The notes beneath the pieces are model-generated. The model was not told the DNA's origin. It worked only from the letters and a program-made list of their open reading frames with translations, and ran no database searches. A stretch of 64,000 nucleotides of DNA from Alisma plantago-aquatica (taxonomy: Eukaryota; Streptophyta; Magnoliopsida; Alismatales; Alismataceae): the NCBI GenBank assembly GCA_963693085.1, contig OY856411.1, positions 113,514,767 through 113,578,766 of the forward strand. Reading direction: 5' to 3'. Both the position numbers and the translations under genes were made by a program. Positions 48,690-60,600 of this stretch are shown in pieces. Numbering within the stretch: position 1 is the first letter of the stretch; each line of letters starts with the position of its first letter.

Positions 48690-48830
48690 TCACTATGATT
48701 TCATTATGCATGTTGGCATCAAGTTTGAATCCTAAGTTTTGAACACTTTGGTCTAGTCATTCTACTAATATCTATGACGTGATTGTGTGAGAAGATCCAT
48801 AATAAATTAGTGCATGAACAACTTGACTGA
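48690..48830 (-). pseudogene. Gypsy D aspartic protease remnant
   Basis: The minus strand reads ALIYYGSSHTITS, then LDQSVQNLGFKLDANM. It matches ALIDSGSTHNFIS and the LGFKLDV block of chromovirus protease. The catalytic Asp of DSG is replaced by Tyr. It lies between the zinc knuckle and RT, as expected. Confidence 0.6.
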
Positions 48831-49001
48831 CTGGTATTAGGATACCTTCAATGACATTATTATTTCATATGCTTCTTCAACATTAACAAAAAAAATTGAT
48901 GTCAGTTTTAATGCAATTTATGTCATGCATTGTGTTATTGACAAGGTACCCCCCATTAACCATTTTAGGAGCATCAACAACTATATGCTTCTTCAGTGTC
49001 A

Positions 49002-49043
49002 TACACTTGGATATCTTATGCCCTAGCTTATTACAGTTGCAAC
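49002..49043 (-). pseudogene. Gypsy D gag CCHC zinc knuckle
   Basis: The minus strand reads CCNCNKLGHKISKC, an exact C-x2-C-x4-H-x4-C spacing, followed by TLKKHIVVDAPK. This is the nucleocapsid knuckle of gag. Confidence 0.7.
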
Positions 49044-49295
49044 ATGATTATGTGAGATAAAAGAAAAATCCTACATGTTTCTTCTAACAGTCAAAGTAAT
49101 TTCATATTTAAGGCTATTTCATCATGTCCAACCTCCTAATCATAGGGTAATTGAAATCAATGTGTGTGGTTAAGGGCCTAGTCCCTACACTCTTGAATAT
49201 CCTACTAGGGCGTGACTCCTAATTTCATACTAAGAAAAATATTTCATCAAATAAAATTGGTACCAATCTAGTCAACTTATACTCACATCAAGACA

Positions 49296-49300
49296 ATCCA
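49296..49300. repeat. Left target-site duplication of the solo LTR
   Basis: ATCCA, identical to 53332-53336. Confidence 0.75.
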
Positions 49301-52300
49301 TGTGACACCTTGCCACACTGAAATGAGATAACTCAAAACAAAATATGTAATCAACTACTAGTTCTTCAAACACCAGAAAGAATGGTAAATTAAAACTGAT
49401 TTATATATTACCATCATGTTCATAAACATTACATAAGGGTCCAACAACCTATATCAACACATACCATGTCAGGTATTTACATATAGATTCAGTGGCATCA
49501 GTCACAACCTATATACAAAAGAAAGATGTTCCACTTATACATGTCATGTACAACCCATGAAATACTGCCAAAACCAGGTGTCGATAAACATATCATCTAC
49601 AAAACATCCTCTGCCCGAACTTGAGAGTACATGGATGAATTCAAGATTCTACAACAACTATCCAACCTTCAGCTTCGATTGCTCTCCAAGCTGCTCTTTA
49701 TCAGCACCACAATCGTGACCGCATCGTTGATGACCACATAAAAAGAAGTGGTATCCCATGAGGTGAGACTCATGTCCCAGCGAGAGATATAACTCTCAAC
49801 CAATGGTTATTGATAATAGTAGGTTATTCTTATTAAACAAGTTAAGCCGATTAAGCAGTTTAAGCATATTAAACTATTCCAAGATTACACAGATTTAGCA
49901 AACTAATTAGATAGGCATAGAAACATATATGACTAGAAGAAATAAGAAGAACATGTTAGAATATCACTTCCTAAACTATTAATTTCTCTTACCTCATAAT
50001 ATAACAACTAAGTATTATAAGAAATAAGGCAAGGGTTAACATCCAATGTGAAGCATGTTTAACGCTAAATAGATATACTACATGACTATATTATGTCTTT
50101 TATTAAAGTTTTGAGGAATTTAGCTATACCACTAAATTCTAACTGACCACTGCTAAGTCAAAATCAGTACCATACAAGATCTAGAAGAGTCGATATCCTA
50201 AGATCTCATCCACCCTCAGCCAGTACAAGTCTGCCATAGCAACACATAAGGTCAAGTTGCAAGTCAGCCTAGTCCGCCCTTGGTATATAGGTCATGTCAC
50301 TAGTGAACAACCTAGTTTGCCCTTAAAAAATCACGGTACCAGTGAAAATAGGGTATACAAACATAAACATTTGAGGCACAACTATAGTTGTCCTGAATCA
50401 CATCATATATACTGAATATCATCTGAGATACGACTTCGACCATTCTCCTACAAGTTATGATCCTTGCCATCTTTGTGAACAAGCATATATTAAACAATGT
50501 ATGACTCTAAGATTCCACTAAGAGAGAGCTCGTTTCACCATTCAAAAAGTCCTGACACTGGAATGAATCTATGGCCAAGGCAACTACATGTTTAGGGTTT
50601 CACTTGACTAGTTCATGCCAATTGGGTGTCTTTTAACTTCACCAAACAAGTTACAAACAAACCCTAAAATAATTCCACAAAACATGGTGTATATTGCAAC
50701 TTAAAAAGATATATAATGTATGGAATATAATGTTGATCACAAAACCACATGGTACTATTTGATTTACATGCATGAGTCCATACTCATCATCATACCATCA
50801 CGGTTACAAATCCTATCACATCATAAATAGGATAACACCTCAATTAGGGAGCAAAACCATGTCCAAGGTCATTAACACCATCACAACATTCCATGCAAGA
50901 ACATCATTATCTTTCGATGCCTCATCAAGGCTCATGATCATCAACACAGATGTGATACATAAGTTCAACATAATGTTACATGTAATAATTATGATTTTAA
51001 TGTAACAACAAATTAGGATTACAACAACATAGAGAGAGAGAGAGAGTATTCTAGAATCATACCAATCGCATAAGGGGTTATGTACCACCATCACTTACTT
51101 GCATTGGGGTTATGTTCAGCATGATGAGTTGAATTAGCATTACAAATCAGCACATTACAATGTTTTTTGTTTATATACATTCAAGGGCAAAGGTAAAATT
51201 ATTAAATCACATCTAACCAAGCACCCACAATTAGGGTTACAAAACAAAAACTAAAGCTAAGCCCTAATCCTTATCATTTCCAACAATCATGGAAGAAAAT
51301 TAGATCAAACATCACCAACATAGAGTCAAAAAATATGATAATAATATGGACTAGAAATCTTCATCGACCATTTAGGGTTAGAGGTGTCGTCGACTGTTGA
51401 AGATTAGCAAATTTTGCGACCGAAGAGACTAAGATCCACCACCTTCATCGACCACTGAGATTGACCATCTTGGCGACCATGAATGGTTAACCACTTCAGA
51501 AACCTCAAGGCTAAGCAGCATCATCAACCGAAGAGAATCATGTAACATTGGCGACCGAAGAGGACCATGAAGCTTTGGAGACCGAAGAGAAAACACATCA
51601 TTGGAAACCATACATGATATCAAACTTAGCAAACACTTAACATCATGATCCTTAGAGACCATCAACAAGATACCAATCTCATCAACCGCATGAAATCAGA
51701 CTTGGCGAACACATGGAACTAAAACCTCATCGACCACTTGGTTCAAAACAGGTTCTTCATAACCATGAAACTGAAAGACATCAATGTTTATATCACAAGA
51801 AGAAGGTTAACTCCAGAACCCTATCTAGAAACCATCATGGGAGAGGAAAAAACCATGAGTTGTGAAGAGAAAACCAATGTTTCCACAAACATACATGCAT
51901 CAAAATTTCCATCACTAAAGAAAAATTTTATGTACCAAGAATTGGGTTCATCCAAGAAGAGATATCCACTCAATATCATCATGTAAACATAAACCCTATA
52001 TGCTAGATACTATCATTATACTTGGAACCACATTTTAGAGCAAAATTATGTGCATGCAAGGTAGAAATAAGCATAACAGTGGAGAAAGTTATATAACTCT
52101 CCTTAGAAAGAAGGAAACAACCCCAATAGCAAGGAAGCTCGAAGTAAAGAGGGTAAAAACCCTAGCTTGAGCACCAATCTTGGCCAAGATAGCTCCACCT
52201 CCAAGAAAGAAGCAAAACCTAGGTCAAGGAAGTAAGAAAGAGAGCAAACTCTAGGTAGAAAAGCAAGAAAGAAGAGTTCTTCAGCCTCTAACTCAAGCAC

Positions 52301-53331
52301 TAATTGGAATACCATGGGTTCGACAAAGATGAGAAGAAGAATTGGGTAGAGTAAGGAAAATGTAGGTTTAGAGAGAGATCACACTTACTAAGACCAAGGA
52401 GATGAGCAAGGTAGAACACACAATCACAAGAAGGTTGGTCCAAACCCTAGATCAACATCTAAGAGAGATAGCCCCACCTTCTCCAAGGTTAAGCTCCTCA
52501 TTCACTACCAAGCACAAGAGGATGAGCTCCAAGAGAAACCAACAAAGAAGAGAGGGGAGACTAGGTGCAAAAAATATCACTTGCATGTAAGTAGGGAGGT
52601 ATATGTAGCATAGGGTTGGAGAGAGAGAGAGAGAAAGAGGGTTAAGTGTGATGCTAAATATGCCATGTGTCCAAGAGATCTCGTTCATGCAAGCACCTCA
52701 CACATACACATACAACTAGGGCATTAAAAATAAGAAAAATGATTGATCGCACTTGTCTAGGAAAACTTAGCGACCGGTGAAAACCTGGGTCAAAAAAGCA
52801 ATCAATCATAGAGAAATTCATCGACCCTCAACATGTGCAAAAGTTGGCAACTGAAGAGCGATACCAAACTTCATCGGTCGTCAAACCAGGGTAGATCAAG
52901 GGAGCATCATCAACAGCTAGAAACATGGGTCACAAGGAAACCCAACGATCGTCAAAGTAGGGTTCAACAACAAGGTCAAACATCAACTTAGGGTATCCAT
53001 GCAAACCCTTATCTCACTCATGAGTTGTCACCACATTAAATCAAGGTTTGACAAGGTGCCCAAAGCACAACAGATCCAACATGATGTCAAAACATGTGAG
53101 GCACAACAAGTATGTGACAAATTATAAGGAAAATACTAGATATGGGGAGATTGCAACTAGGTCCAAAACAAGCACATATATGAATAACTAGCTCAAACAA
53201 AATCTAAACTGGACCAAACCAAAAATATAAGCATGTCACATGATATCATCACAAGATTGTATTTAGGTTTTAAGCATCTAATTATGCTAAGAAAGCATGA
53301 TCAACCAAAAGCCAAAGTCAGGGGTCTTACA
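49301..53331 (-). mobile_element. Solo LTR, 4,031 bp, Ty3/gypsy type
   Basis: On the minus strand it begins TGTAAGACCCCTGACTTTGG and ends GGTGTCACA: TG...CA termini with the TGTAAGACCCC start common in long plant gypsy LTRs. The direct flanks are a perfect 5-bp duplication (ATCCA). No internal region, PBS or PPT of its own adjoins it, so it is a solo LTR left by LTR-LTR recombination. It contains short purine microsatellites (51031-51046, 52617-52640) and a recurring CGACC word in two fields (51360-51730, 52760-52970). No open frame in it looks coding. Confidence 0.8.
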
Positions 53332-53336
53332 ATCCA
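53332..53336. repeat. Right target-site duplication of the solo LTR
   Basis: ATCCA, identical to 49296-49300. Confidence 0.75.
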
Positions 53337-54082
53337 TCCATAATGGTTGAGGGCCTTCTAGTACTAACAACATAGATGAACTGCACTGCTCCCAGAGCTA
53401 GAATCTTAGTGGAAACATGCATGTATTTTTCTTTGAGTTAGATAATCTTTCTTATTCAAGATAACTGTGGGCCAAGAGATGTATAGAGCCCTAAACATGT
53501 TAATCAACTCGGGACCTACATTATTGGGTTTACATCGTCATCTCTGATATTCACTAGAACCTCCCATTAGACTCTCACTCCATTAGTGAGCATACAAGTC
53601 ATAATGTTCTTTGTAAGGATAATCAAGGATAACATACCCTCAATTTTGTATTCCATGCAAATCGATGCTTTGTATTTATCTTCCAACTTGAGTGTATTAT
53701 CCCTAAAGAAAGTTAGAAACTTGACCTTCATGGATTTTAGTCATGTTCATCTAGATCTTTGTAGGTTCATATACAATATTTGACTAGATCTGATTTCTAG
53801 TTTAATATTGACTATTCATGTAGCCACTCCAAATAGAATGATCCTTAGACTTTTTGCTTCTTTTCCAAGCTTGAAAATCATGTTGGGGCCGATGTTAAAG
53901 GATTTTTATGCATTTGGATTCATGCCTTCATGCTCTCCTATCTCAATCTAGTTCATTTTAGGCATGTTCCAAACATAAAGTCCTTCCCATGGTTATTAAG
54001 GGTAGAGGGACACATCTACATAGTACGTAAAATATTAGGGTCCAATCTCCTAATTATCACGCAAGGTTTCTATAATTTATAG

Positions 54083-54099
54083 TACTTGATTTGATACCA
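54083..54099 (-). other. Possible decayed primer binding site of gypsy D
   Basis: The plus strand reads ACTTGATTTGATACCA. Its complement starts TGGTATCAAATC, compared with TGGTATCAGAGC. It is in the right place to end region D but is not supported by a recognisable LTR on its right. Confidence 0.3.
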
Positions 54100-57000
54100 A
54101 TCATGTGAACGTGGGTCCATTATTACTTTTTTCAAGTCTACATTAAGATGGTTCTCATAATGAAGTACAATGTGTAGACATTTAGACATGAATTAATGTT
54201 GAAAAAACATAGTGAACATATAACGACATCAAAAATGATATAGGATTGAATGTTTTGCAATTTCTTTTTTCCCATTACACTACAGATTTGAAATACATTC
54301 AAAGTTGTGATATATATGTTTTCTACTACTAATATGACAAATTATAAAATTAGAGTAGATCTTCACCTTCAAGTAATGTTGATAAAAGCACACTCACCTC
54401 ATGTTCTTTCTCCTCCTTAGGCCTTGAATCACTTGAGTAATCTTTTTCCATTACCCGTTCACATGTCATGGAAAATCATTCAATAAAGGTATCTAGGATA
54501 ATAATAAGAGATACATTAGATACTTTGAATCCAAGATATCATGGATATCAACACATAAATCTCAAGAGTAGCATTCCATAAACACATAAAATTTGTAAAG
54601 CCAAAATAGGATCCAAATTTCTGTCAAAATGTTAATGTCATCAAGCTCTAGTAGTTTTCCACGTCTTTCATGTGTAGGAGTTATTGCTTAAGTATTAGTA
54701 TGAAGGTTTAATCCTAGGTATAGTGGAACCACACAAACTTGAAAAGAAGACTTTTTATGGGGTCCTAAACATGATAAAAGACATATTTGATAATCATTTT
54801 AGTTGGATAAGTGTGATATGCATAAAAATCATTGTAGAACTCAAAATTAGATTATATATATATAATTTATTTTTATATATCACTTACTCAAAAATTTAAG
54901 AATTATATTCCTTGGAAAACATCTTGAAATTTATTTTCAAGTAAAATTGTGTTCTCTAGTAGCTAGGAAATACATTTAGAAAGTGGTTCAATCTAAGAGA
55001 TGTCACTCTAGACAATACAAGTTGATGGTAAGGAGATTTTAGCAACTTGTTGGTTTCAAATTAAATGAATTGAAGGGTGTAGGTTTATTACATGCTGGTA
55101 TTTCCCATGTAATATAGATAGAAAACAAACAAATATGATTAAAATTTTTCTTAAGATTTAGATTTCAAAATTGGCAAGTTAATTCTATGTCACCCTTAGT
55201 AAAAAATTAAATGAATTAAGTTGTGGTACTTTTCCACTTATCGATTGATATCTCCTTTATTATTATGTACAATCTCTCTCTCTCTATCGCCTGATTTATC
55301 ATCTCCCAAACTAGTTTTTTTTAAATGAACTATTGCTTTATATTAGTATCACAGAACAAAGATAATGTATTTTGTATGTTTGTAATTCATCTTTATAGCA
55401 CTAATTAGCATCTAGGAATATATGTTAGCCACAATCACATGAGAAGTAGACAAGCACTAAAATCATGTAAGTCAACCATGAGTCTATAATTATTTTTGGG
55501 TTATATGAAATTTTGAGAGTATGTGTTGTATTCTATATCATCCTTAGTATTAATTTAATTGAATCAAGTCATTACACTTTTTCCACTTTGAGGTAATTTT
55601 TTACAATCTCTCTTTCTATCCTAACTAATCATATCCAAAACCAATTTATTTTATGGCAAATACAACTATTGCTTTTTATCAAATTAGGTAAAAAATATAT
55701 TGTTTGTACATACAGAACTCATCATTGTGGCACTTGTTAGCATCTATAAATATATGTTAGCATCAATCACATGAGAAGTCAAAAAGCATTACAATCATGC
55801 AAGTCAACTAAAATTCTAGTATTATTTTTGTCTTTATGTGAAAAAGTGAATAAAGGTGTTATGTAGATCTTCTTCTAGTGGTTCAAGGTGAAATAAGCTT
55901 GCACTTTTAAAGTCCAGTAAAGTATTGGCTTCCACATTACAAAAGGAGGAAATTATTAGTAGAATTGAAGTATAACCAAATTTTGTTCAATTCATAAGCA
56001 AACTAATCTGCTATGATATGTATGATCAACAAAAGCATATATAAGATGGAAATGAGTGTGGTTATCAAAAATTATGGAGTATCATCAAAGAGCTACTCTA
56101 ATATGAGGTCAATGAAAATGACATTGAGGGATATCACAGATTGATAGGAAAGATATCATATATGATTAAATAGAAATGAAGAAAAGTTGATAACAAGGGA
56201 GTGTCATATTGATTATTGGGCATGTTATATATGGGAGGCACTCAAAAGACAACATTTGTATAATTTTTCTATGAAATTACAGAATGTTAGTTTGATCATA
56301 ACGGTTGGGAACCCTCTCTACCTTTGCATTTGACACAAATAAATTCCTTAAAGTTTTCTAACATAAATTAAGAAAATGCGGAGGTGAGCATATGCTTGTC
56401 ACATATTTTTAGTTCACATGTGTATAATATAACAATTGTCAGTTGCTTGAAGTTGCTTTGTGAATGCTAAAATTCAAGATAGAACTTGATTCTATATCAA
56501 GATAGATTAAACAACATTCTCATTCTTCTCATCCTTGTCTTGGGAGTTGGTTAATTTAGTAATCTCATCCATTTATTCTATATTTTAATGTTCCACATCA
56601 AAATGCTATTGATACTAGATTAGGGCAAAATATAGGTGTCCTACGTAGTGATTATTCTTTGTTGTGGTACATGTCATCATCTTTAGATGTTTATTTAAGC
56701 CACAGCCTTATAAGTATTCAAAGAGTATTGGAATCATGTCTGTCAAGAAAGAGTTTCATTTTTCATGACTACAAAAATAAGTGAACGCAATTACATCATA
56801 CATATGTTCTTTTAGTGATGAGAGAATGAACTAGGTGTTAGAGATATATATGGTTGGTGGTTCTTGAATTCTAGCTTTTTAAAGAGATCACATGTTATCA
56901 CTTTGAATCTAAACAAACTATGACGAAATTTGTCATAAACATAGACACAAAATAGAATGCAAAATACATTAAATAAGTACTTAATGTCAAATTTATGTTG

Positions 57001-57602
57001 ATTCATTCTTATTGATTAGTAAATCGTTGGCATTGACAAATGAGAAAAAGGTGATCGATGTTTAATTTTGGCATGGTTTGAATACTTATTGTTTAACTAT
57101 TGTGTGGAAAGATTTATAGATACTTATACGAAAAGTGTGCATTTCTAACAGGCTAATGTATAGTGGTGTAACCTCATTATTAAACCTTTTAGTTTGATAA
57201 GTTATACTAATCCTTATATAAGAGTTGCATATGTTCTTAGCTCTATAATATGAATTCATTAACATGTTTATTTAATGTGTTGTTTATCCTTGAAGTTATA
57301 ACCTTTAGGTAATCTTTTGCATAAGATATAAAACTTAAAGACGTTATGATGTAATTTAAGTCTCGATTACTTAAAGATGTTATGATGAAAGTTAAGACTC
57401 GATTCCTTTTTTATTGATAGTAACCCCCACTGTCAGTTACTTGTGTAAAATCTGGAGTATTTGTTGGTAAATCACTTTAAAATTCCCAAAACACTGAATG
57501 CTTGAGATTTACCAAACTTTTCCCTAAGCTAACATTCTTATAAGGATAAGTTATTTTTTATAGGATGTTGCTGACCTCTTTCACATGTAATTTATTGTGC
57601 GC
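54100..57602. other. AT-rich DNA upstream of the NLR gene
   Basis: No protein domain or RNA gene was seen. It contains the tandem duplication at 55182-55877 and a partial third copy near 56600-56750. The last kilobase should hold the promoter and 5' untranslated exon of the NLR gene, but no core promoter element stands out from the general A/T richness. Confidence 0.5.
55182..55877. repeat. Tandem duplication, unit about 348 bp
   Basis: The unit starting at 55182 (ATTCTATGTCACCCTTAGT) recurs at 55530 (ATTCTATATCATCCTTAGT). Later blocks recur in the same order: the ACAATCTCTCT tract, ACTATTGCTTT, TATATGTTAGC, CAATCACATGAGAAGT and ATCATG-AAGTCAAC. The copies are diverged. A third, partial and weaker copy lies about 1 kb further on, around 56600-56750. 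Confidence 0.7.
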
Positions 57603-57604
57603 AG
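57603..57604 (+). other. Possible 3' splice site of a 5' UTR intron
   Basis: A T-rich tract leads to TTATTGTGCGCAG, with the AG 25 bases before the start codon. Introns just upstream of the start are common in plant NLR genes. This one is inferred from the acceptor alone; no donor was assigned. Confidence 0.35.
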
Positions 57605-57629
57605 CTAAATTTCAAATTGAGGGGTAAGA

Positions 57630-60600
57630 ATGGCTGTTGCATGGATACCAGTTTCAGCATTGGCTTCTGCTATTATGTCACAGAGCTTAATGAGGATATT
57701 AGATAGCTTCAAGAGGGATAAGAACCTAGAGAGAGATTTTGAAAATGAAGTTGGTTGCCTTGGAAGCAATATTGCCACAATTGAGAAATATAAGGTTGCC
57801 ATTATCTTAGGAAATAAGGAGGTATATGAATGGTATATTAGACTAGAAGATGCCATGTATAGAGGCGCCAATGTATTAGATGCTTATGTGATAAGCCTTG
57901 AAGAGGGCAGTAGCCAAGAAAGACTAAAGACTAAGATAATGAATCTGCTTTACACCAGCAGCATTCATTGGATTGCTGGGGATAGCTGTCGTAGTGTAGC
58001 TCATGCAATAGGTCTTATTAATAAGGAGATAGATAAGATACTAGAAGAGGGAAATAAAAACAAGTACCATCAGATTATTGAGTCTCAAGTAAAGGAGTAC
58101 CCTAATATGAGGTCCATGCAGATGCCATTCAAGGACTATCCCATCATTGGCAGGGATGATATTATGTCGGATATAATACAAAGGTTGACCATTGATTACA
58201 AGGGAGAGTCCATTCGAGTACTACCTATAGTAGGTATGGGAGGGATTGGAAAGACTACACTTGCTCATTCAATATATCAAACCGTACAGACTCAATTTGA
58301 TTATAGTGGCTGGCTTACACTCTCTGCACTTGCATTTGATACCAAGACTCTGCTTAAAGATGTTTTGCTAAAATTTACGAATGACGAGAAAACATTGGGT
58401 CCATCCCTAGACCTTAACGGACTAGCTACGTCATTCGCAAAAGTGGTGAAGGACAAAAGGTTTTTATTGGTTATCGATGACATGTGGGTCGAGGGAGAAC
58501 TTGAGGTTAGTTGCACAAGAAAAAAGAATCTTGTAGATCGGTTGCAGGAGTTGTTCGACACTCTAAAGCAAGGAAAAGGAGGGAGCTGGCTAATAATTAC
58601 TACAAGGGAGACGAAGGTTGTTGAAAAGATTAAGAAGAGTTATACAGACAAGGTGGAACTGGAACCACCAATCAGGTTAGGAGTCTTAGCAGATGAAGAC
58701 CTTTGGAGCATCGTCAAAAGTTATGCCTTTGGTGTCAATGCCCAGGATGAGGCCAGAAACTTTGAATCTTTCGGCAAGGAGATTGTCAGAAAATTAAAAG
58801 GATTGCCATTAGCTGCAAAAGCAATCGGGCGTGTTCTAAACGGGCAAGAATTAAGCTATTGGGTCCATATAGAGAGACATGATTTGTGGGCTTTGTTAGA
58901 AAACCACGAGGACTCAAGTCTTGTTCCGTCTCTTGTTCTTAGTTTTCTGCATTTATCGCCTGAAGCAAAATCATGCTTCACATACTGTTCTCTATTCTCT
59001 GGACAAATTGATGAGGAAGAGTTAGTATATCAGTTGTTGGCTCATAATTATGTGTCAGCAGAGGATACTGGGAAAACTATACTATCTGATATGCAAAGTA
59101 TGTCTTTATTTACAATTGAGAAGGACGACTCAACAGAGAAACGACATGTCCATATGCATGATTTGATTCATGACATGTCAGTGGCATCAGGAAGAGACGA
59201 TCATTTACAAGTTCAGAATGAGGGTAGCCTTGGGAGTCTTCTACCAAGAAGGACACGACATTTACGTGTAGATGCTAGAAAGTATTTCAGTGACGAATTG
59301 TTGAAAAAAACGGCCGAGTGCAAGATGTTGCGAACCTTGATGATCCAAGATCAGTCGTGGGTTGTTTGTCACCAGCTGAAAGTTTCTACCCTTTGCGCAT
59401 GGTTCAAGAAACTAGAATGCCTACGCGTGCTTGCACTGAATGGCTTCGAGATTGGGCAGCTGCCAGATGAAATCAGTGAGCTAAAGCATCTTAGATACCT
59501 CGATCTCTCGTATAATATTATCAAAAGGCTACCTAGAACTTTGACAAACCTAATCCAGCTACAGACGCTTATATTACGCCGTCTGAAGACATCATCATCA
59601 ACTGAATCCCTGTGGAACTCTCCAAAAGATTTGGATATCTTTAGTCGATTTATAAAGCTTCGGTACCTCGACCTTTCAGAAAACCACATGAGAACGTTGC
59701 CCCAGTCCATAATGGAGCTCTCTGACTTGAGGGTGCTGAAATTAAACTATAGCTATATGCTGAGAGAGTTGCCCAAAGGCATTGATAATCTAAAACGCCT
59801 GGAGACCCTTAGCCTGAGACACAGCTGGAACATCAAAATGTTACCCAAGGATTTGGGCTCATTGACCCATCTAAGGAAATTGGATATATATGGTTGTTAT
59901 AAGTTGACTGCTCTTGGAAATCAACTAGAAAATCTCAAGAATTTGAGGTATCTTTGCGTGGATGAGCCTATTATGTCTACCATACAGAAGATTGGAAAAT
60001 TGACTTCACTGGAAACTCTTCGGTGGAAATATCATTATCCCTATTACCGATGTGAAGCACACCAGATTCTCGAGTTGGTTAATCTAAATATGCTACGTGG
60101 GAAAATCGAGATCCGAAAACTCGATGAACTGAATTCCAGTGCCACTGCAGAACAAGTAAGATTGCAGCAAAAGATTCACCTCGAAGAATTGTCGTTAAGA
60201 TGGAGCGGATACCATACACACACAAGAGACGTCAAAAATGAAGAAGAGGTTCTTGAATGTCTGAAGCCATCAAAAAATCTCACAAAATTGGTCATTCACA
60301 ACTACATAGGAACGAGTCTTCCACACTGGTTAACCAGTCAATACCTTCGCATCCTCAAGCATTTGAGTCTTTGTGGTTTGCTGCACATCCCTGTGATTGA
60401 AATATATCAAACCAGCAAAGAAATGGAAAAAGGTGACCATATATTTCCATTTATGGAAGAATTGAAATTTTATAATTTGCCGTGCCTTCAGAATTTCAGT
60501 TTAGCAGGCAAGAGTAATGGTTGGCTCTTTCCACGCTTACAGTCTTTCAGAATATTTAACTGTCAAAAGTTGGAACGTGTTCCTGACATGCCTCTGTCGT

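Larger units (their letters stand above)
44563..54099 (-). mobile_element. Internal region of gypsy element D, interrupted by a solo LTR
   Basis: Chromovirus-type Ty3 text occurs in minus-strand order: a gag zinc knuckle (49002-49043), protease (48690-48830), RT start (48050-48260) and integrase end (44700-44945). The 3-kb between RT start and integrase end is too decayed for me to assign motifs. The 4-kb LTR at 49301-53331 is inserted upstream of the zinc knuckle. A decayed Met-tRNA PBS may lie at 54083-54099 and would mark the right end. A matching 5' LTR beyond it was not recognised. Confidence 0.55.

Noticed and set aside
51738..51986. Open frames inside the 4-kb solo LTR (also 50772-51005, 52103-52315)
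   Set aside because: The interval is bounded as an LTR, the frames are short and lack domains, and long plant LTRs routinely contain such chance frames.
54100..57000. 5' LTR of gypsy D expected here
   Set aside because: I compared it by eye with 41637-44562 and saw no convincing alignment, so it is not reported as an LTR.
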